A stretch of 64,000 nt of DNA from Hydrogenophilales bacterium (lineage in GTDB: Bacteria; Pseudomonadota; Gammaproteobacteria; Burkholderiales; Thiobacillaceae), in NCBI GenBank assembly GCA_023258975.1, contig JAHFRD010000006.1:1-64000 (forward strand). The letters are read 5' to 3'. The notes beneath the pieces were generated by a model. The model ran no database searches, had not been told where the DNA came from, and was given only the letters and a program-made list of their open reading frames with translations. Shown here piece by piece: positions 17,642-26,676 of the stretch (position 1 is its first letter; every line of letters begins with the position of its first letter). A program made the position numbers and the translations under genes.

Positions 17642-19603
17642 TCAAGCCCCCTGTACCGCCGCGCCAGCCGGCGCCGTGGCCTTCACCGCGATTCGATAGC
17701 GCCGATCCGACGCCGCCAGGAAGCCGCCGGCCACCATGAACAGGGCGCCGATCCACAGCCAGTTTATGAACGGTTTGTGGAACAGGCGTACCGCCCAGGT
17801 CTTGGCTTGGTCATCCAGGGGCTCGCCCAGGGCGACGTAGACGTCGCGGAAGAAGTTGGGGTGTATGGCGGCTTCGGTCATGGGCATGCCGGAGGCGTTG
17901 TAGACACGTTTTTCCGGGTGCAGCACAAACAGTTTCTTGCCGTCCCTGCTCACTTCCACGGTGCCCTTGGCGGCGCGGTAATTGGGGCCCACACGCTCCG
18001 TGGTGCCCTGGAAGGTGAAGGTGTAACCGGCCAGCTGCGTATGGTCGCCCACGTTCATGCGCACGTCGCGCTCCTCCTGATAATTGGCCACCAGAGTAAT
18101 GCCGGCCACGCCCCAGGCCAGCCCCAAGTGCGCCAATTGCATCCCCCAGAAGGCGCGCGGCAGGTTGCCGATACGACCGCTGTTTTTCAGACGCTCGCGG
18201 AAGCCGATCAGCACGGTCAGCAGAATCCACATCGACAGCGTGAAGCCGAGCGCGGCCCAGGGATTGAAGCCTTTCAGCGTCAGAGGCAGCAGCAGGCCGG
18301 TCGCCACGGAAATCGCCAAAGCCCATTTCAGGCGTGACACCATGTCCGGCAGGCTGGCTTCCTTCCAGCGCGCCAGGGGGCCGACCCCCATCAGGAATAG
18401 CGCGGGCGCCATCAGCGGCACGAACACCGCGTTGAAGTAGGGCGGGCCGACGGAAATCTTGCCCATGCCCAGCGCGTCCAGCAGCAGCGGATACAGTGTG
18501 CCCAGCAGTACCGAGCCCAAAGCCGCCAGCAGAACGACATTGTTCGCGAGCAGCAAGGCCTCGCGCGAGAACCAGGTGAAACGGCCGCCGGTGAGCATCT
18601 TCGGCGCGCGCCAGGCGAACAGGGCGAGAGAGCCGCCGATCACCACCACCAGGAAGCCAAGGATGAAGGCGCCGCGCGCGGGGTCGGTGGCGAAGGCATG
18701 CACCGACGAAAGCACACCGGAACGCACCAGGAAGGTACCCAGCAGCGAGAGCGAAAACGCGGTCAACGCCAGCAGCACGGTCCAGGCTTTGAAGGCGCCA
18801 CGCTTTTCGGTGACCGCCAGGGAGTGAATCAGCGCCGTGCCCGCGATCCAGGGCATGAACGAGGCGTTTTCGGTTGGATCCCAGAACCACCATCCGCCCC
18901 AGCCCAGTTCGTTGTAGGCCCACCAACTGCCCAAAGCGATGCCCAGGGTGAGGAAAGCCCAGGCCACCGTGGTCCAGGGCCGCGACCAGCGCGCCCAGGC
19001 GGCGTCGAGCCGACCCGAGAGCAGGGCCGCGATCGCAAAGGCGAAGGCCACGGAAAATCCAACGTAACCCATGTACAGCATGGGCGGGTGGATCACCATA
19101 CCGGGATCCTGCAACAGCGGATTCATGTCGCGGCCATCGGCGGCGGCGGGGAGCAGGCGCAGGAAGGGGTTGGACGTGGTGAGCAGGAAGGCCAGGAAGC
19201 CGGTGGAGATCAGGCCCATGATGCCGATCACCCGGGCCACCATGTCATCCGGCAGGTGCCGCGAGAACACCGACACCGACGTGGTCCAGAAACCGAGGAT
19301 CAGCGCCCACAGCAACATGGAGCCTTCATGCGAGCCCCAGGTGGCGGTGAAGCGGTAGATCTCCGGCAGCTGCGAGAAGGAGTTGCGCGCCACGTTCTCT
19401 ACCGAGAAGTCGTTATGCAAAAACGACCAGGCCAGACAGCCAAAGGCGATGGCGACGAATACGAACTGCCCCTGCGCCGCCGGTCGTGCCACGGACATGA
19501 GCGTGAGGTTGCCGCGCTGGGCGCCGATCAGGGGCAGGATGGCCTGGGTAAGCGCCAGCAACAGCGCGACGATCAGTGCGAAATGGCCGAGTTCCGGGAT
19601 CAT
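17642..19603 (-). CDS. ccmF: Heme lyase subunit CcmF
   Basis: A 653-residue polytopic membrane protein that ligates heme to apocytochrome c. The WWD domain is intact (WGGWWFWDPTENASFMPW), and multiple helices and the C-terminal periplasmic domain are present. The start MIPELGHFALIVALLL at 19603 is the family start; the 61 in-frame codons upstream are not conserved. CcmE ends 64 bp upstream. Confidence 0.96.
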   Translation of the reverse strand: MIPELGHFALIVALLLALTQAILPLIGAQRGNLTLMSVARPAAQGQFVFVAIAFGCLAWSFLHNDFSVENVARNSFSQLPEIYRFTATWGSHEGSMLLWALILGFWTTSVSVFSRHLPDDMVARVIGIMGLISTGFLAFLLTTSNPFLRLLPAAADGRDMNPLLQDPGMVIHPPMLYMGYVGFSVAFAFAIAALLSGRLDAAWARWSRPWTTVAWAFLTLGIALGSWWAYNELGWGGWWFWDPTENASFMPWIAGTALIHSLAVTEKRGAFKAWTVLLALTAFSLSLLGTFLVRSGVLSSVHAFATDPARGAFILGFLVVVIGGSLALFAWRAPKMLTGGRFTWFSREALLLANNVVLLAALGSVLLGTLYPLLLDALGMGKISVGPPYFNAVFVPLMAPALFLMGVGPLARWKEASLPDMVSRLKWALAISVATGLLLPLTLKGFNPWAALGFTLSMWILLTVLIGFRERLKNSGRIGNLPRAFWGMQLAHLGLAWGVAGITLVANYQEERDVRMNVGDHTQLAGYTFTFQGTTERVGPNYRAAKGTVEVSRDGKKLFVLHPEKRVYNASGMPMTEAAIHPNFFRDVYVALGEPLDDQAKTWAVRLFHKPFINWLWIGALFMVAGGFLAASDRRYRIAVKATAPAGAAVQGA

Positions 19604-19667
19604 GCAGTCTCCTTGGGGTATCGATTTCTTTGCGATGGTCGGCGCCGGACAAACCGGCGCCGGTGCG

Positions 19668-20114
19668 TTATTTGACCAGCGACTTTTGCGCCTTTTGCGC
19701 CTGTTCCAAGGCATGAGCGGCCTCGGGCGGCATGTAGTTCTCATCGTGCTTGGCAAGCACCTGGGTCGAGGTAAACACACCATCACTGCCCAATTTGCCC
19801 TCGGCCACCACGCCTTTACCTTCCTTGAACAGATCGGGAAGGATGCCCTTGTAGACCACGTTCATGGACTTGGCCGTGTCGGTGACCACAAAGCGCACCG
19901 TCAAACCGTCCGGATCACGCTTGATGCTGCCCCGCTCCACCAGCCCGCCGATGCGGAAGGCGCGGTCGCCTGGCGCCTCGCCATTTGCCACCTGGGTGGG
20001 TGAGAAGAAGAACACCAGATTGCTCTGGAAAGCATTCAGGATGAGGGTGGCCGCGATACCGATGCCCGCGAGCGCCAGGACGATGACCAGGAGCTTCTTG
20101 TGACGTGACTTCAT
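19668..20114 (-). CDS. ccmE: Heme chaperone CcmE
   Basis: A 148-residue periplasmic heme chaperone with an N-terminal membrane anchor and an OB-fold domain. The covalent heme-binding histidine is H123 in [10 protein letters not shown], with the neighbouring Y127. The ATG at 20114 overlaps the ccmD stop (ATGA); it was chosen over an ATG 12 bp earlier, inside ccmD. Confidence 0.96.
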   Translation of the reverse strand: MKSRHKKLLVIVLALAGIGIAATLILNAFQSNLVFFFSPTQVANGEAPGDRAFRIGGLVERGSIKRDPDGLTVRFVVTDTAKSMNVVYKGILPDLFKEGKGVVAEGKLGSDGVFTSTQVLAKHDENYMPPEAAHALEQAQKAQKSLVK

Positions 20115-20284
20115 TGTTCTTCCCACTGCCGCATGCGTTTCAGGCGCCGGCGTGTATCGCCGGCGGCGCGTTTCAACAAAAGAACCTCGATCGCCACACA
20201 GACGGCGGTGACGCCATAGGAGCCCCAGACGTAGAAACCGTAACCACCCATGTGCCAGAAGTCGGACCAGCTAGCCCATTCCAT
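20111..20284 (-). CDS. ccmD: Heme exporter protein CcmD
   Basis: A 57-residue single-pass membrane protein. It has the aromatic N-terminal segment ([20 protein letters not shown]), one helix ([14 protein letters not shown]) and a basic tail. CcmD releases holo-CcmE from the CcmABC complex. It lies between ccmC (gap of 1 bp) and ccmE (4 bp overlap); position and sequence together make the call firm despite its size. Confidence 0.93.
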   Translation of the reverse strand: MEWASWSDFWHMGGYGFYVWGSYGVTAVCVAIEVLLLKRAAGDTRRRLKRMRQWEEQ

Positions 20285-20285
20285 G

Positions 20286-21020
20286 TCAGGACTCCTTTTC
20301 CAGTAAAGCCTTGACCCATTCGCTCTGCCGCTCCCGTTCCAGGATGATGCGGCGCACGCGCGCCATTGCCACGGCGATGGTGTAAAGCCAGGCGGCGATG
20401 GCCAGAATCAGCATGCCCTGCAGCATGGTGGCCGCCATGCTGGGAGCCTTGGTGAGGCTGACCGAAGCGCCCTGGTGCAGGGTGTTCCACCACTTCACCG
20501 AGAAATAGATGATCGGCACGTTGATGGCGCCGATCAGGGTCAGCAGCGAGCCGGCGCGATCACCGCGCTTGATGTCGTCGATCGCGGCCCACAGGGCGAT
20601 GATGCCGACATAAAGGAATAACAGAATCAGTTCCGAGGTCAGGCGCGCATCCCACACCCACCAGGCGCCCCACATCGGCTTGCCCCACCAGGCGCCGGTC
20701 CACAGGGCAATGAACGTGAAGATCGCGCCGGTGGGCGCCAGCGCGCGCGCCATCATGAACGAGAGGCGGGTGTTGAAGGCCAGGCCGATGGCGCCCCAGA
20801 AAGCCATCACCAGATAGATGAACATGGACATCCAGGCAGCCGGCACATGGATGAAGATGATGCGGTAGGCCTCGCTTTGCTGAAAATCCGTCGGCGCCAG
20901 GAAAAAGGCGATGTACAGGCCCCAGGCGGTGAAAAGGCCGGCTCCCCAGGCGAACCAGGGAATGAGCTTGCCGGCAAGAATGTAGAAGTTCGCGGGGGAG
21001 GCGTAGGTATATAGATTCAT
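20286..21020 (-). CDS. ccmC: Heme transporter subunit CcmC
   Basis: A 244-residue membrane protein with six helices and the WWD motif (WGAWWVWDARLTSELIL). It delivers heme to CcmE. Conserved histidines on either side (FIHVPAAWMSM and WWNTLHQG) are present. Second in the block after ccmB, with an 18 bp gap. Confidence 0.96.
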   Translation of the reverse strand: MNLYTYASPANFYILAGKLIPWFAWGAGLFTAWGLYIAFFLAPTDFQQSEAYRIIFIHVPAAWMSMFIYLVMAFWGAIGLAFNTRLSFMMARALAPTGAIFTFIALWTGAWWGKPMWGAWWVWDARLTSELILLFLYVGIIALWAAIDDIKRGDRAGSLLTLIGAINVPIIYFSVKWWNTLHQGASVSLTKAPSMAATMLQGMLILAIAAWLYTIAVAMARVRRIILERERQSEWVKALLEKES

Positions 21021-21038
21021 TCGACGATCATGCGACGA

Positions 21039-21707
21039 TTATTCGAGAGAGACACGCAAGGCGGCGGCGGCGATCCAGGGCGCGATCATAAGGGAGAGCA
21101 CCAGAAAAGCGCCCAACAATGACAAGTGCGCCTCGGCTCCGGTTCCCGCCATCACGCCATCCACGGCCCCCGCGCCGAAAATAAGCGCGGGCACGTACAG
21201 AGGCAGGATCAGCAGGGTCAACAAAACGCCACCGCCACGCAGGCCCAGGGTCAGCGCGGCGCCGACGCCGCCGAGCAGGGAAAGAATGGGCGTTCCCAGC
21301 AGAAGCGAAATTTCCAGAACCCGGATCGCCTCCCAGGACAGATTGAATTGAATGCCCAACACCGGCGCGATCAGCAATAGCGGGATGCCGTAGATCAACC
21401 AGTGCGCCAGGGACTTTCCCAGCACCAACAGAACGGTGGGCTCTGGCGACAGCACCATGTGCTCCAGGCTACCGTCGCGATGATCGTCCGCGAACAGTCG
21501 CGACAGTGAAAGCAGGGATGCCAGCGTGGCCGCCACCCACAACACACCCGGGCCGATGCGCGCCAGCATGGCCGGCTCCGGGCCGACGCCCAGCGGAAAC
21601 AGGCTGGCGACCATTACGAAGAAGAATTGCGCGATCAACCAGTCGCCACGGCGACGCGCGGCCAGGGTGAGATCGCGCCGCAGGACGGCGAGCAGGAAGC
21701 GATGCAT
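21039..21707 (-). CDS. ccmB: Heme exporter ABC permease CcmB
   Basis: A 222-residue, six-helix CcmB-type permease. Conserved stretches include LSLSRLFADDHRDGSLEHM and GVGAALTLGLRGGGVLLTLL. It forms the CcmABCD complex that loads CcmE. It is separated from ccmA by 58 bp containing a REP-like palindrome, an unusual spacer in an otherwise overlapping operon. Confidence 0.95.
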   Translation of the reverse strand: MHRFLLAVLRRDLTLAARRRGDWLIAQFFFVMVASLFPLGVGPEPAMLARIGPGVLWVAATLASLLSLSRLFADDHRDGSLEHMVLSPEPTVLLVLGKSLAHWLIYGIPLLLIAPVLGIQFNLSWEAIRVLEISLLLGTPILSLLGGVGAALTLGLRGGGVLLTLLILPLYVPALIFGAGAVDGVMAGTGAEAHLSLLGAFLVLSLMIAPWIAAAALRVSLE

Positions 21708-21714
21708 TATCGTT

Positions 21715-21739
21715 GTGGCGCCGGCTTCCAGCCGGCGGT
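21715..21739. repeat. REP-like palindrome in the ccmA-ccmB spacer
   Basis: TGTGGCGCCGGC, then TTCCA, then GCCGGC: one hairpin unit of the dispersed family. Lying inside an operon, it could alter mRNA processing between ccmA and ccmB. Confidence 0.6.
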
Positions 21740-21765
21740 TTCCGGGTGCGGGTGTCGTCTCGCGC

Positions 21766-22416
21766 TCATGCCAACTCCGGAATCTCGACCTTGCCGACCA
21801 ATAGACGCCGCACCGTCACACCTTCCAGGTTCAACGCCTGATGGGTGGTCGCGACCACCATGCCGCCTCCATTCAGATGATCGCGGATCAGGCTCTCCAT
21901 CAAGGCCACGGCATGCACGTCGAGGCCCGTCAATGGCTCATCCAATATCCAGAGCGTGACCCCGGCCAGGAGCAAGGCGGCCAGCGCCACGCGGCGACGC
22001 TGGCCAAAAGACAGCACGCGACAGGGCAAGTCCAGGCAGCGGCCCAAACCCAGGCGTTCCAGCGTGGCGATGCCGCGCGCGGCATCGAACACACGGCCTT
22101 GCAGACCATCGGCAAAACGCAGGTTTTCCACGGGATTGAGATCGTCCTTCACGCCGTTGGCATGGCCGAGGTAGGCCATTTCCGCGTGGTATGCCTCGCG
22201 CTGCTTTCTGATGGGATCGCCACGCCAGCGCACTTCTCCATCCTCCGGGCTGGACAACCCGGTAAGCAGGCGCAGCAGACTGGTCTTGCCCTGGCCGTTG
22301 CCACCCTGAACCAGGAGCAATTCACCACTGTTCAGGCGGAAATTCATGTCCTTGAACAACAGCCGGTCGCCACGGGCGCAGGCCAGATCATGAACGGAAA
22401 GGTGAGCGTCGGACAT
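21766..22416 (-). CDS. ccmA: Heme exporter ATP-binding protein CcmA
   Basis: A 216-residue ABC ATPase. Walker A is GGNGQGKTSL, the signature region is LSFGQRRRVALAAL, Walker B is LWILDEPLTGLD, and the switch histidine is in VVATTHQAL. It powers release of heme-loaded CcmE. First gene of the operon ccmABCDEFGHI. Confidence 0.96.
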   Translation of the reverse strand: MSDAHLSVHDLACARGDRLLFKDMNFRLNSGELLLVQGGNGQGKTSLLRLLTGLSSPEDGEVRWRGDPIRKQREAYHAEMAYLGHANGVKDDLNPVENLRFADGLQGRVFDAARGIATLERLGLGRCLDLPCRVLSFGQRRRVALAALLLAGVTLWILDEPLTGLDVHAVALMESLIRDHLNGGGMVVATTHQALNLEGVTVRRLLVGKVEIPELA

Positions 22417-22466
22417 GGAATGGAGATGGGTTCAAGGCCGGCGAGCATACCAGCAAGAGATGGTCA

Positions 22467-22560
22467 GCTTGTAGCCGGTGGCCAGTGGTTGAGCGGGGCC
22501 TGTCCGCGTCGTAAAACGCCGCGTTATCGGCCCCCCCTTCACAAGCCACTGGCTACAAGC
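22467..22560. repeat. Inverted repeat with GTAGCC(G)GTGGC arms
   Basis: The arms GCTTGTAGCCGGTGGCCAGT and CAAGCCACTGGCTACAAGC face each other across about 50 bp, between ccmA and the octaheme reductase. It differs in sequence from the GTAGCGCCGGC family but has the same two-arm layout. Confidence 0.5.
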
Positions 22561-22575
22561 CAGTAGGCAGCAAAA

Positions 22576-22606
22576 AGGGGCGGCACGGGTAACCCCGCCC
22601 GCCCCT
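22576..22606 (-). terminator. Terminator after the octaheme reductase
   Basis: Stem AGGGGCGG/CCGCCCCT with a 15-nt loop and T5 on the minus strand, about 20 bp past the stop at 22628. Confidence 0.75.
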
Positions 22607-22627
22607 CTCAAATCTGCAATCGCGCGC

Positions 22628-24349
22628 TTACTTGGCCGCGACCGCAGGTGCCTTCATCTTGGCCAGCTCTTCCTTCAGGAACTTGATGCCGCCTTGAGAG
22701 GCATCAATGGAGCGGGTCAGAGATTCGCGCGCGTTATCCGGGTTGTGGAAGCCGTCGGAGTTCTCGGCGGTCCACCATTCCCAGTACAGGGTCGCGTCGT
22801 ATTGGAAGTCGTGAGCCTTCTCCATGACTTCCTTGGAGACACCGGCTTCCTTCGCCTTGTTGATCCAGTCGATCAGGTTGGCGATCCAGAACTCGGCCTT
22901 GGTCATCTTGCCGCGAATGTAGCCCTGGATGGCTTCCATGTGGTAGGTGGCATCGGCTTCAGTCCAGTCCTTGTGGCAGGTCAGGCACGCGCCCTTGATG
23001 TTGTAGCGGGGCGAAATCTGCTGGTGGTTGGTGGTCACCTTGCCGTTGGCGGCGCGCTTCTTGGTCATGTGGCAATCCTTGCACTCGACGCCCGCGCGCT
23101 CGTGCTTGGAACCCCAGAACGTTTCCGCTTCCGGATGCTGGATCTTGGCCAACAGGGCACCGGTGGAGGCGTGCTTGAAGTCCTTGAACTTGTACTGACC
23201 AGCCATCTTGTCCTTGTAGCCGAACACGTTCACCCAGGTGAACAGGTTGGTACGCGGATCGTCCATCTTCAGGTACTTCGGATTGTCCTTGTCGGAACAG
23301 TCGAAGCCGGGGCCGCAGTTGTATTCCACATGGCACTGGGCGCACATCACGTTGGAGTCGGCCTTGTTCAGCAGACCGATGGCGCGGAAGTCCTTGCCGT
23401 CACGCTGGAAGTTGACCTTGGTCATGGTGGTCTGCTGGCTCTTCACCGGATCCATCGGATAGGTGCCTTCCTTGCGATCGACCACGGCCTGGATCAGCGC
23501 ATCGCGCACGACACGGGGGCCGGCGGAGTGCGGGTCATGGCACATGTAGCAGTTCAGCGGATGGTTCACGCCACGGGCGAATTCGACCGGCTTGGAGGTG
23601 CGATCCCACTTGGCGCGAGGATCCTTTTCACCCATGTACTTCCAATCCAGGATGTGATCCTGCGTCTTGCAGTTCATGCACACCGGGTTCACGGCGGTGG
23701 CGGTCTGGCGCATGAATATCTTCTGGTCGGATGTCTCCGGCTCCTTGTCGACGATCACATTCCAGGCGCCATTGGCGGCCAGTTCAGCCTTGTTGACGTA
23801 GGTCCAGTCCTTGAACTTCATACGGCCGCCGAAAGCGCGATCCACGGCCCACTGGTCAACCAGCATGAACGCGTGCGAGCGCGGCTCGTTGTGTTCCTTG
23901 GTGAAGCCGTAGCCTTCCATCAGCTTGTCGAACAGCGGCGAACGGCTCTTGAAACTGGCCTTTTCGACGCGAGCCTTGGACTCCAGGTTGGGCTGGACGA
24001 AGGTGTTGTACTGCTCGACGTGGCAGGTGGCGCAGGCGCGGTGATCCTTGTTGGTGTGCGGACGCACCCCCCAGTCCTTCTGCTTGGCCAGTTTCTGGTG
24101 TTCCGCCGCGTTATCGTGACACTGCACGCAGTTCACCGTGGCATGGCGGCCCTTGGTGTGGAAGTCCTCGATGTCCTCGTGGCACGAATAGCACTTCTTG
24201 GCGTCCACCGGGGTCAACGGGGGCGCCTTGGGAGCGTCCGGTGGTGGCAGTTTCGGGCCGGGAATATCCACGGCCGCCTGTACGCCGATGGCGAATAGGG
24301 CCGCTGCCAGCCCCACTGCCATACGGCTCACTACTTTTCCAAATTTCAT
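22628..24349 (-). CDS. Octaheme cytochrome c nitrite reductase (ONR/TvNiR-like)
   Basis: A 573-residue exported multiheme protein with a signal peptide (about residues 1-26). Eight heme sites lie at C53, C74, C106, C224, C267, C336, C423 and C455. Seven are CXXCH; the fourth is C224-M-N-C-K228, the lysine-ligated catalytic heme of ammonia-forming nitrite reductases. Being fourth of eight matches octaheme nitrite reductases such as Thioalkalivibrio TvNiR, not five-heme NrfA or hydroxylamine oxidoreductase. Y343-x-C345 (VEYNCGPG) has the spacing of the Tyr-Cys crosslink in TvNiR, and H405 (KIQHPE) is the expected catalytic histidine. The family also reduces sulfite in vitro. It probably shares the fccAB transcript. 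Confidence 0.88.
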   Translation of the reverse strand: MKFGKVVSRMAVGLAAALFAIGVQAAVDIPGPKLPPPDAPKAPPLTPVDAKKCYSCHEDIEDFHTKGRHATVNCVQCHDNAAEHQKLAKQKDWGVRPHTNKDHRACATCHVEQYNTFVQPNLESKARVEKASFKSRSPLFDKLMEGYGFTKEHNEPRSHAFMLVDQWAVDRAFGGRMKFKDWTYVNKAELAANGAWNVIVDKEPETSDQKIFMRQTATAVNPVCMNCKTQDHILDWKYMGEKDPRAKWDRTSKPVEFARGVNHPLNCYMCHDPHSAGPRVVRDALIQAVVDRKEGTYPMDPVKSQQTTMTKVNFQRDGKDFRAIGLLNKADSNVMCAQCHVEYNCGPGFDCSDKDNPKYLKMDDPRTNLFTWVNVFGYKDKMAGQYKFKDFKHASTGALLAKIQHPEAETFWGSKHERAGVECKDCHMTKKRAANGKVTTNHQQISPRYNIKGACLTCHKDWTEADATYHMEAIQGYIRGKMTKAEFWIANLIDWINKAKEAGVSKEVMEKAHDFQYDATLYWEWWTAENSDGFHNPDNARESLTRSIDASQGGIKFLKEELAKMKAPAVAAK

Positions 24350-24367
24350 GGTCAGTCTCCTGAAAAA

Positions 24368-24448
24368 TTAAGCCTGCTTGGTGGCCCGTAATACGCAAGG
24401 AAGCGCGGGGCCCACCGGGTGGTTAAACGACGGTAGTCTCACGCGCAT
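24368..24448 (-). CDS. Short leader ORF (26 codons) between fccB and the octaheme reductase
   Basis: The frame MRVRLPSFNHPVGPALPC plus VLRATKQA ends 18 bp before the reductase start. A perfect AAGGAGG lies 10 bp upstream, stronger than for most genes here. An in-frame-distinct ATG 7 bp earlier would give only a 10-residue peptide. It may be a translated leader or a coupling cistron. No homologue is recognised, so coding status is inferred from the ribosome site only. Confidence 0.35.
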   Translation of the reverse strand: MRVRLPSFNHPVGPALPCVLRATKQA

Positions 24449-24491
24449 CCCGCATAGGCCTCCTTTATGAAAAGTCAGCAATACAACCACA

Positions 24492-25880
24492 TCAACCGAA
24501 AGCATCCGCCATCACGTTGCGCACCCAGCCGTCGGCGTACTCGGCTTCCAGCTTGCGGTAGATCGCCGGCACGGGCGATTTGTCCGGCATGGCCATGGGG
24601 GAGACGCCGCTACCTTCCTTGATGTACTTGAAGGTACCGTTTTCAACCCGATACTGGTGCGCCACGGAGAAACCGTAGTCGTCGCCCACGATGCTGTAGC
24701 AGGTGTTGGCGTAGTAGGGTTGCGGCGTGGGCAGGCCGTTGACCTTGGCGACGATGGCGGCGGCGGCGACCTTGGCCTGGGTCATGGCGATATGCGCCGA
24801 CTTGGGCATGTCGAAATTGGCGTTCGGATTACCGTAGAGGGCCATCTCGCCAGCCACGCAGGAATCGCCGATGGTGTAGATGTTTTCGTCCTCGGCGGAA
24901 GCCATGGTCATTGGCACCACCTTGCACCAACCGCTTTCCTTGGCCAGCCCGGTATCCACGGCGATCTTGCCGGCCTTGTGCGCGGGAATGATGTTGAGCA
25001 CATCGGCCTTCAGATCGACAAAGTCGGAATGCACCGTCTTGCTGGCGACGTCCAGTTTGTTGACCGTACCGCCTTCGGATGCCTTCACCCACTCGATCAT
25101 GCCATTCGTGCCCATGCCCTCTTTTTCGAAGCCATACATGGCTTTCCATGCCTGCTGGAACAGTCCCTTCTTCGAATGCGAGTCGTTGGCGTCGAGGATG
25201 ATGATCTTGGACTTGGTCTTGCCGTGGTGCTTCAGATAGGAGGCCGCCAGGGAAGCGCGCTCGTAGGGTCCGGGCGGGCAACGGAAGGGGCCCTTGGGAA
25301 CGACGATGACGAACTTGCCGCCGTCGGGCATGGCCATCAACTGCTTTTGCAGGATCAGGGTCTGCTCGCCGGCCTTCCAGGCGTGGGGAATGTCGTTGAT
25401 CACGGCCTCGGAATAGCCCGCGATGTTGTCGTAGTGGAACTCGACGCCAGGCGACATGACCAGCGCGTCATACTCCAGCTTCTTGCCGCCCTTGGTGGTC
25501 ACCACCTTCTTGGTGCGGTCAACGCCGATCACCATATCCTGCAGCACATGGACGCCGCGCTTCTTCAGGCCATCGTAGCCGACCTGAAGGGTCTTGATGT
25601 CACGGTGGCCCGAGATCACTTCGTTGGACAGCGGACAGGAGGTATAGACAGCGTTGGGCTCGATGAGGGTGACTTCGATGTCCCCATCCAGCAGCTTGAC
25701 GTATTTGGCGGCGGTGGCGCCGCCATAGCCGCCACCGATGACGACCACGCGGGCCTTGGCGCCACCACTGGCGCGCTTGGCGCCCGGTCCCGCGCAAGCG
25801 GACAAGGGCACGGAAACCGCTGCGGCGGAAGAGGCGGCGGCAATGGCCTTGACGAATTCACGACGGTTGATCTGGCTCAT
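24492..25880 (-). CDS. fccB: Flavocytochrome c sulfide dehydrogenase, flavoprotein subunit
   Basis: A 462-residue periplasmic flavoprotein that oxidises sulfide and passes electrons to FccA. A Tat signal begins INRREFVKAIAAASS. The FAD dinucleotide fold starts VVIGGGYGGATAAKY at about residue 46. The redox cysteine pair is C82 (YTSCPLSNEV) and C394 (NTCYSIVGDDYG), the latter in the family C-terminal domain. Start at 25880: GAGGGA lies 9 bp upstream and the twin-arginine motif sits at residues 6-7. It follows fccA by 11 bp. Confidence 0.93.
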   Translation of the reverse strand: MSQINRREFVKAIAAASSAAAVSVPLSACAGPGAKRASGGAKARVVVIGGGYGGATAAKYVKLLDGDIEVTLIEPNAVYTSCPLSNEVISGHRDIKTLQVGYDGLKKRGVHVLQDMVIGVDRTKKVVTTKGGKKLEYDALVMSPGVEFHYDNIAGYSEAVINDIPHAWKAGEQTLILQKQLMAMPDGGKFVIVVPKGPFRCPPGPYERASLAASYLKHHGKTKSKIIILDANDSHSKKGLFQQAWKAMYGFEKEGMGTNGMIEWVKASEGGTVNKLDVASKTVHSDFVDLKADVLNIIPAHKAGKIAVDTGLAKESGWCKVVPMTMASAEDENIYTIGDSCVAGEMALYGNPNANFDMPKSAHIAMTQAKVAAAAIVAKVNGLPTPQPYYANTCYSIVGDDYGFSVAHQYRVENGTFKYIKEGSGVSPMAMPDKSPVPAIYRKLEAEYADGWVRNVMADAFG

Positions 25881-25891
25881 TGTGCTTTCCC

Positions 25892-26467
25892 TCACTTGCT
25901 CTGCGCGCCGTAGTACTTGGCGGCGGTGGCGACATCACCCTCTTCCATCTTGCGGGTGTTCTTCATCATCTTCTTGTGGGTCATCTGGAAGCCCTCGTCC
26001 CGATACTTGAGCATTTCCAATTCCAGATACTTGGCCCATTGCCCATTCAGACGCGGGGTCTCCTTGTCGTCAGGCTGGCCGCCCGTGGCGCCGTGGCAGG
26101 TCTCGCAACGCTCGGTGACATCCTTGCCTTTGGCCAGCAACTCCTTGGCGGCGGGCTGCACCTGGGCAGTCCAGGGCAGTTTGGAGTAATAGCCGGCCAG
26201 TGCGGCGATTTCCTCGTCCGTGTACCCCTTGATCAGACGGGTCATGTTGGCGGAAGCGCGTGCGCCGGACTTCCACTCCATCAGGATGTTCTTCAGATAG
26301 GTCTCGGACAGTCCCGCGATGGAGGGCATGGAATAACCGACGCTGACGCCGCCAGTCCCGTGACAGTTGTTGCAGGTGCGGGCCAGACCCTCGATCGGAT
26401 CGGCGGCCAGCGCGGGCGCGGAAGCCAACCCAAGGGCGGCCAGGGCAAACAGCAAATTGTGTCGCAT
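25892..26467 (-). CDS. fccA: Flavocytochrome c sulfide dehydrogenase, diheme cytochrome subunit
   Basis: A 191-residue exported diheme cytochrome c with signal peptide cleavage after about A21 and heme sites at C32-N-N-C-H36 and C121-E-T-C-H125. It has the c553/c4-like two-domain layout of FccA. It receives electrons from the FAD of FccB and passes them to soluble cytochromes. A good GGAGGA precedes the start, and an FNR-type box with a matching -10 lies upstream. Adjacency to fccB distinguishes it from an ordinary cytochrome c4. Confidence 0.88.
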   Translation of the reverse strand: MRHNLLFALAALGLASAPALAADPIEGLARTCNNCHGTGGVSVGYSMPSIAGLSETYLKNILMEWKSGARASANMTRLIKGYTDEEIAALAGYYSKLPWTAQVQPAAKELLAKGKDVTERCETCHGATGGQPDDKETPRLNGQWAKYLELEMLKYRDEGFQMTHKKMMKNTRKMEEGDVATAAKYYGAQSK

Positions 26468-26526
26468 TTGTGTCCTCCTACGGTTTCGTCAATCGTGGAC
26501 AACCCATGATCGACGCCAGGGGGCGC

Positions 26527-26569
26527 ATAGTAGGAATTTGCTAGTCCACAATTCCTTGATGGCTATCAA
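26527..26569 (-). promoter_or_regulatory. FNR/ANR-type activated promoter of fccA-fccB-octaheme reductase
   Basis: A perfect TTGAT-N4-ATCAA box lies at 26556-26569. On the minus strand a TACTAT hexamer at 26532-26527 sits where the -10 of a class II FNR promoter (site centred near -41.5) should be, with the transcript start near 26521 and a leader of about 55 nt. This predicts induction at low oxygen by an FNR/ANR/CRP-family regulator. Confidence 0.65.
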
Positions 26570-26629
26570 TTTTTGTTGATATCTAAATGCCCCGAACCCG
26601 CGCCAGATATGGGTCGGGCCGGCCAATAC

Positions 26630-26661
26630 ATAAAAAAAGCGGCCGTAGCCGCTTTTTTTAT
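26630..26661. terminator. Bidirectional terminator
   Basis: A near-perfect palindrome, ATAAAAAAAGCGGC, loop CGTA, then the complement. It ends the D,D-peptidase transcript (minus), 15 bp after its stop. Confidence 0.9.
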
Positions 26662-26676
26662 GGGAAAAGCGCGCGA

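Noticed and set aside
22694-24298. 534-codon plus-strand open frame opposite the octaheme reductase
   Set aside because: No domain is visible and it is fully antisense to a gene with eight heme motifs; a codon-bias shadow.
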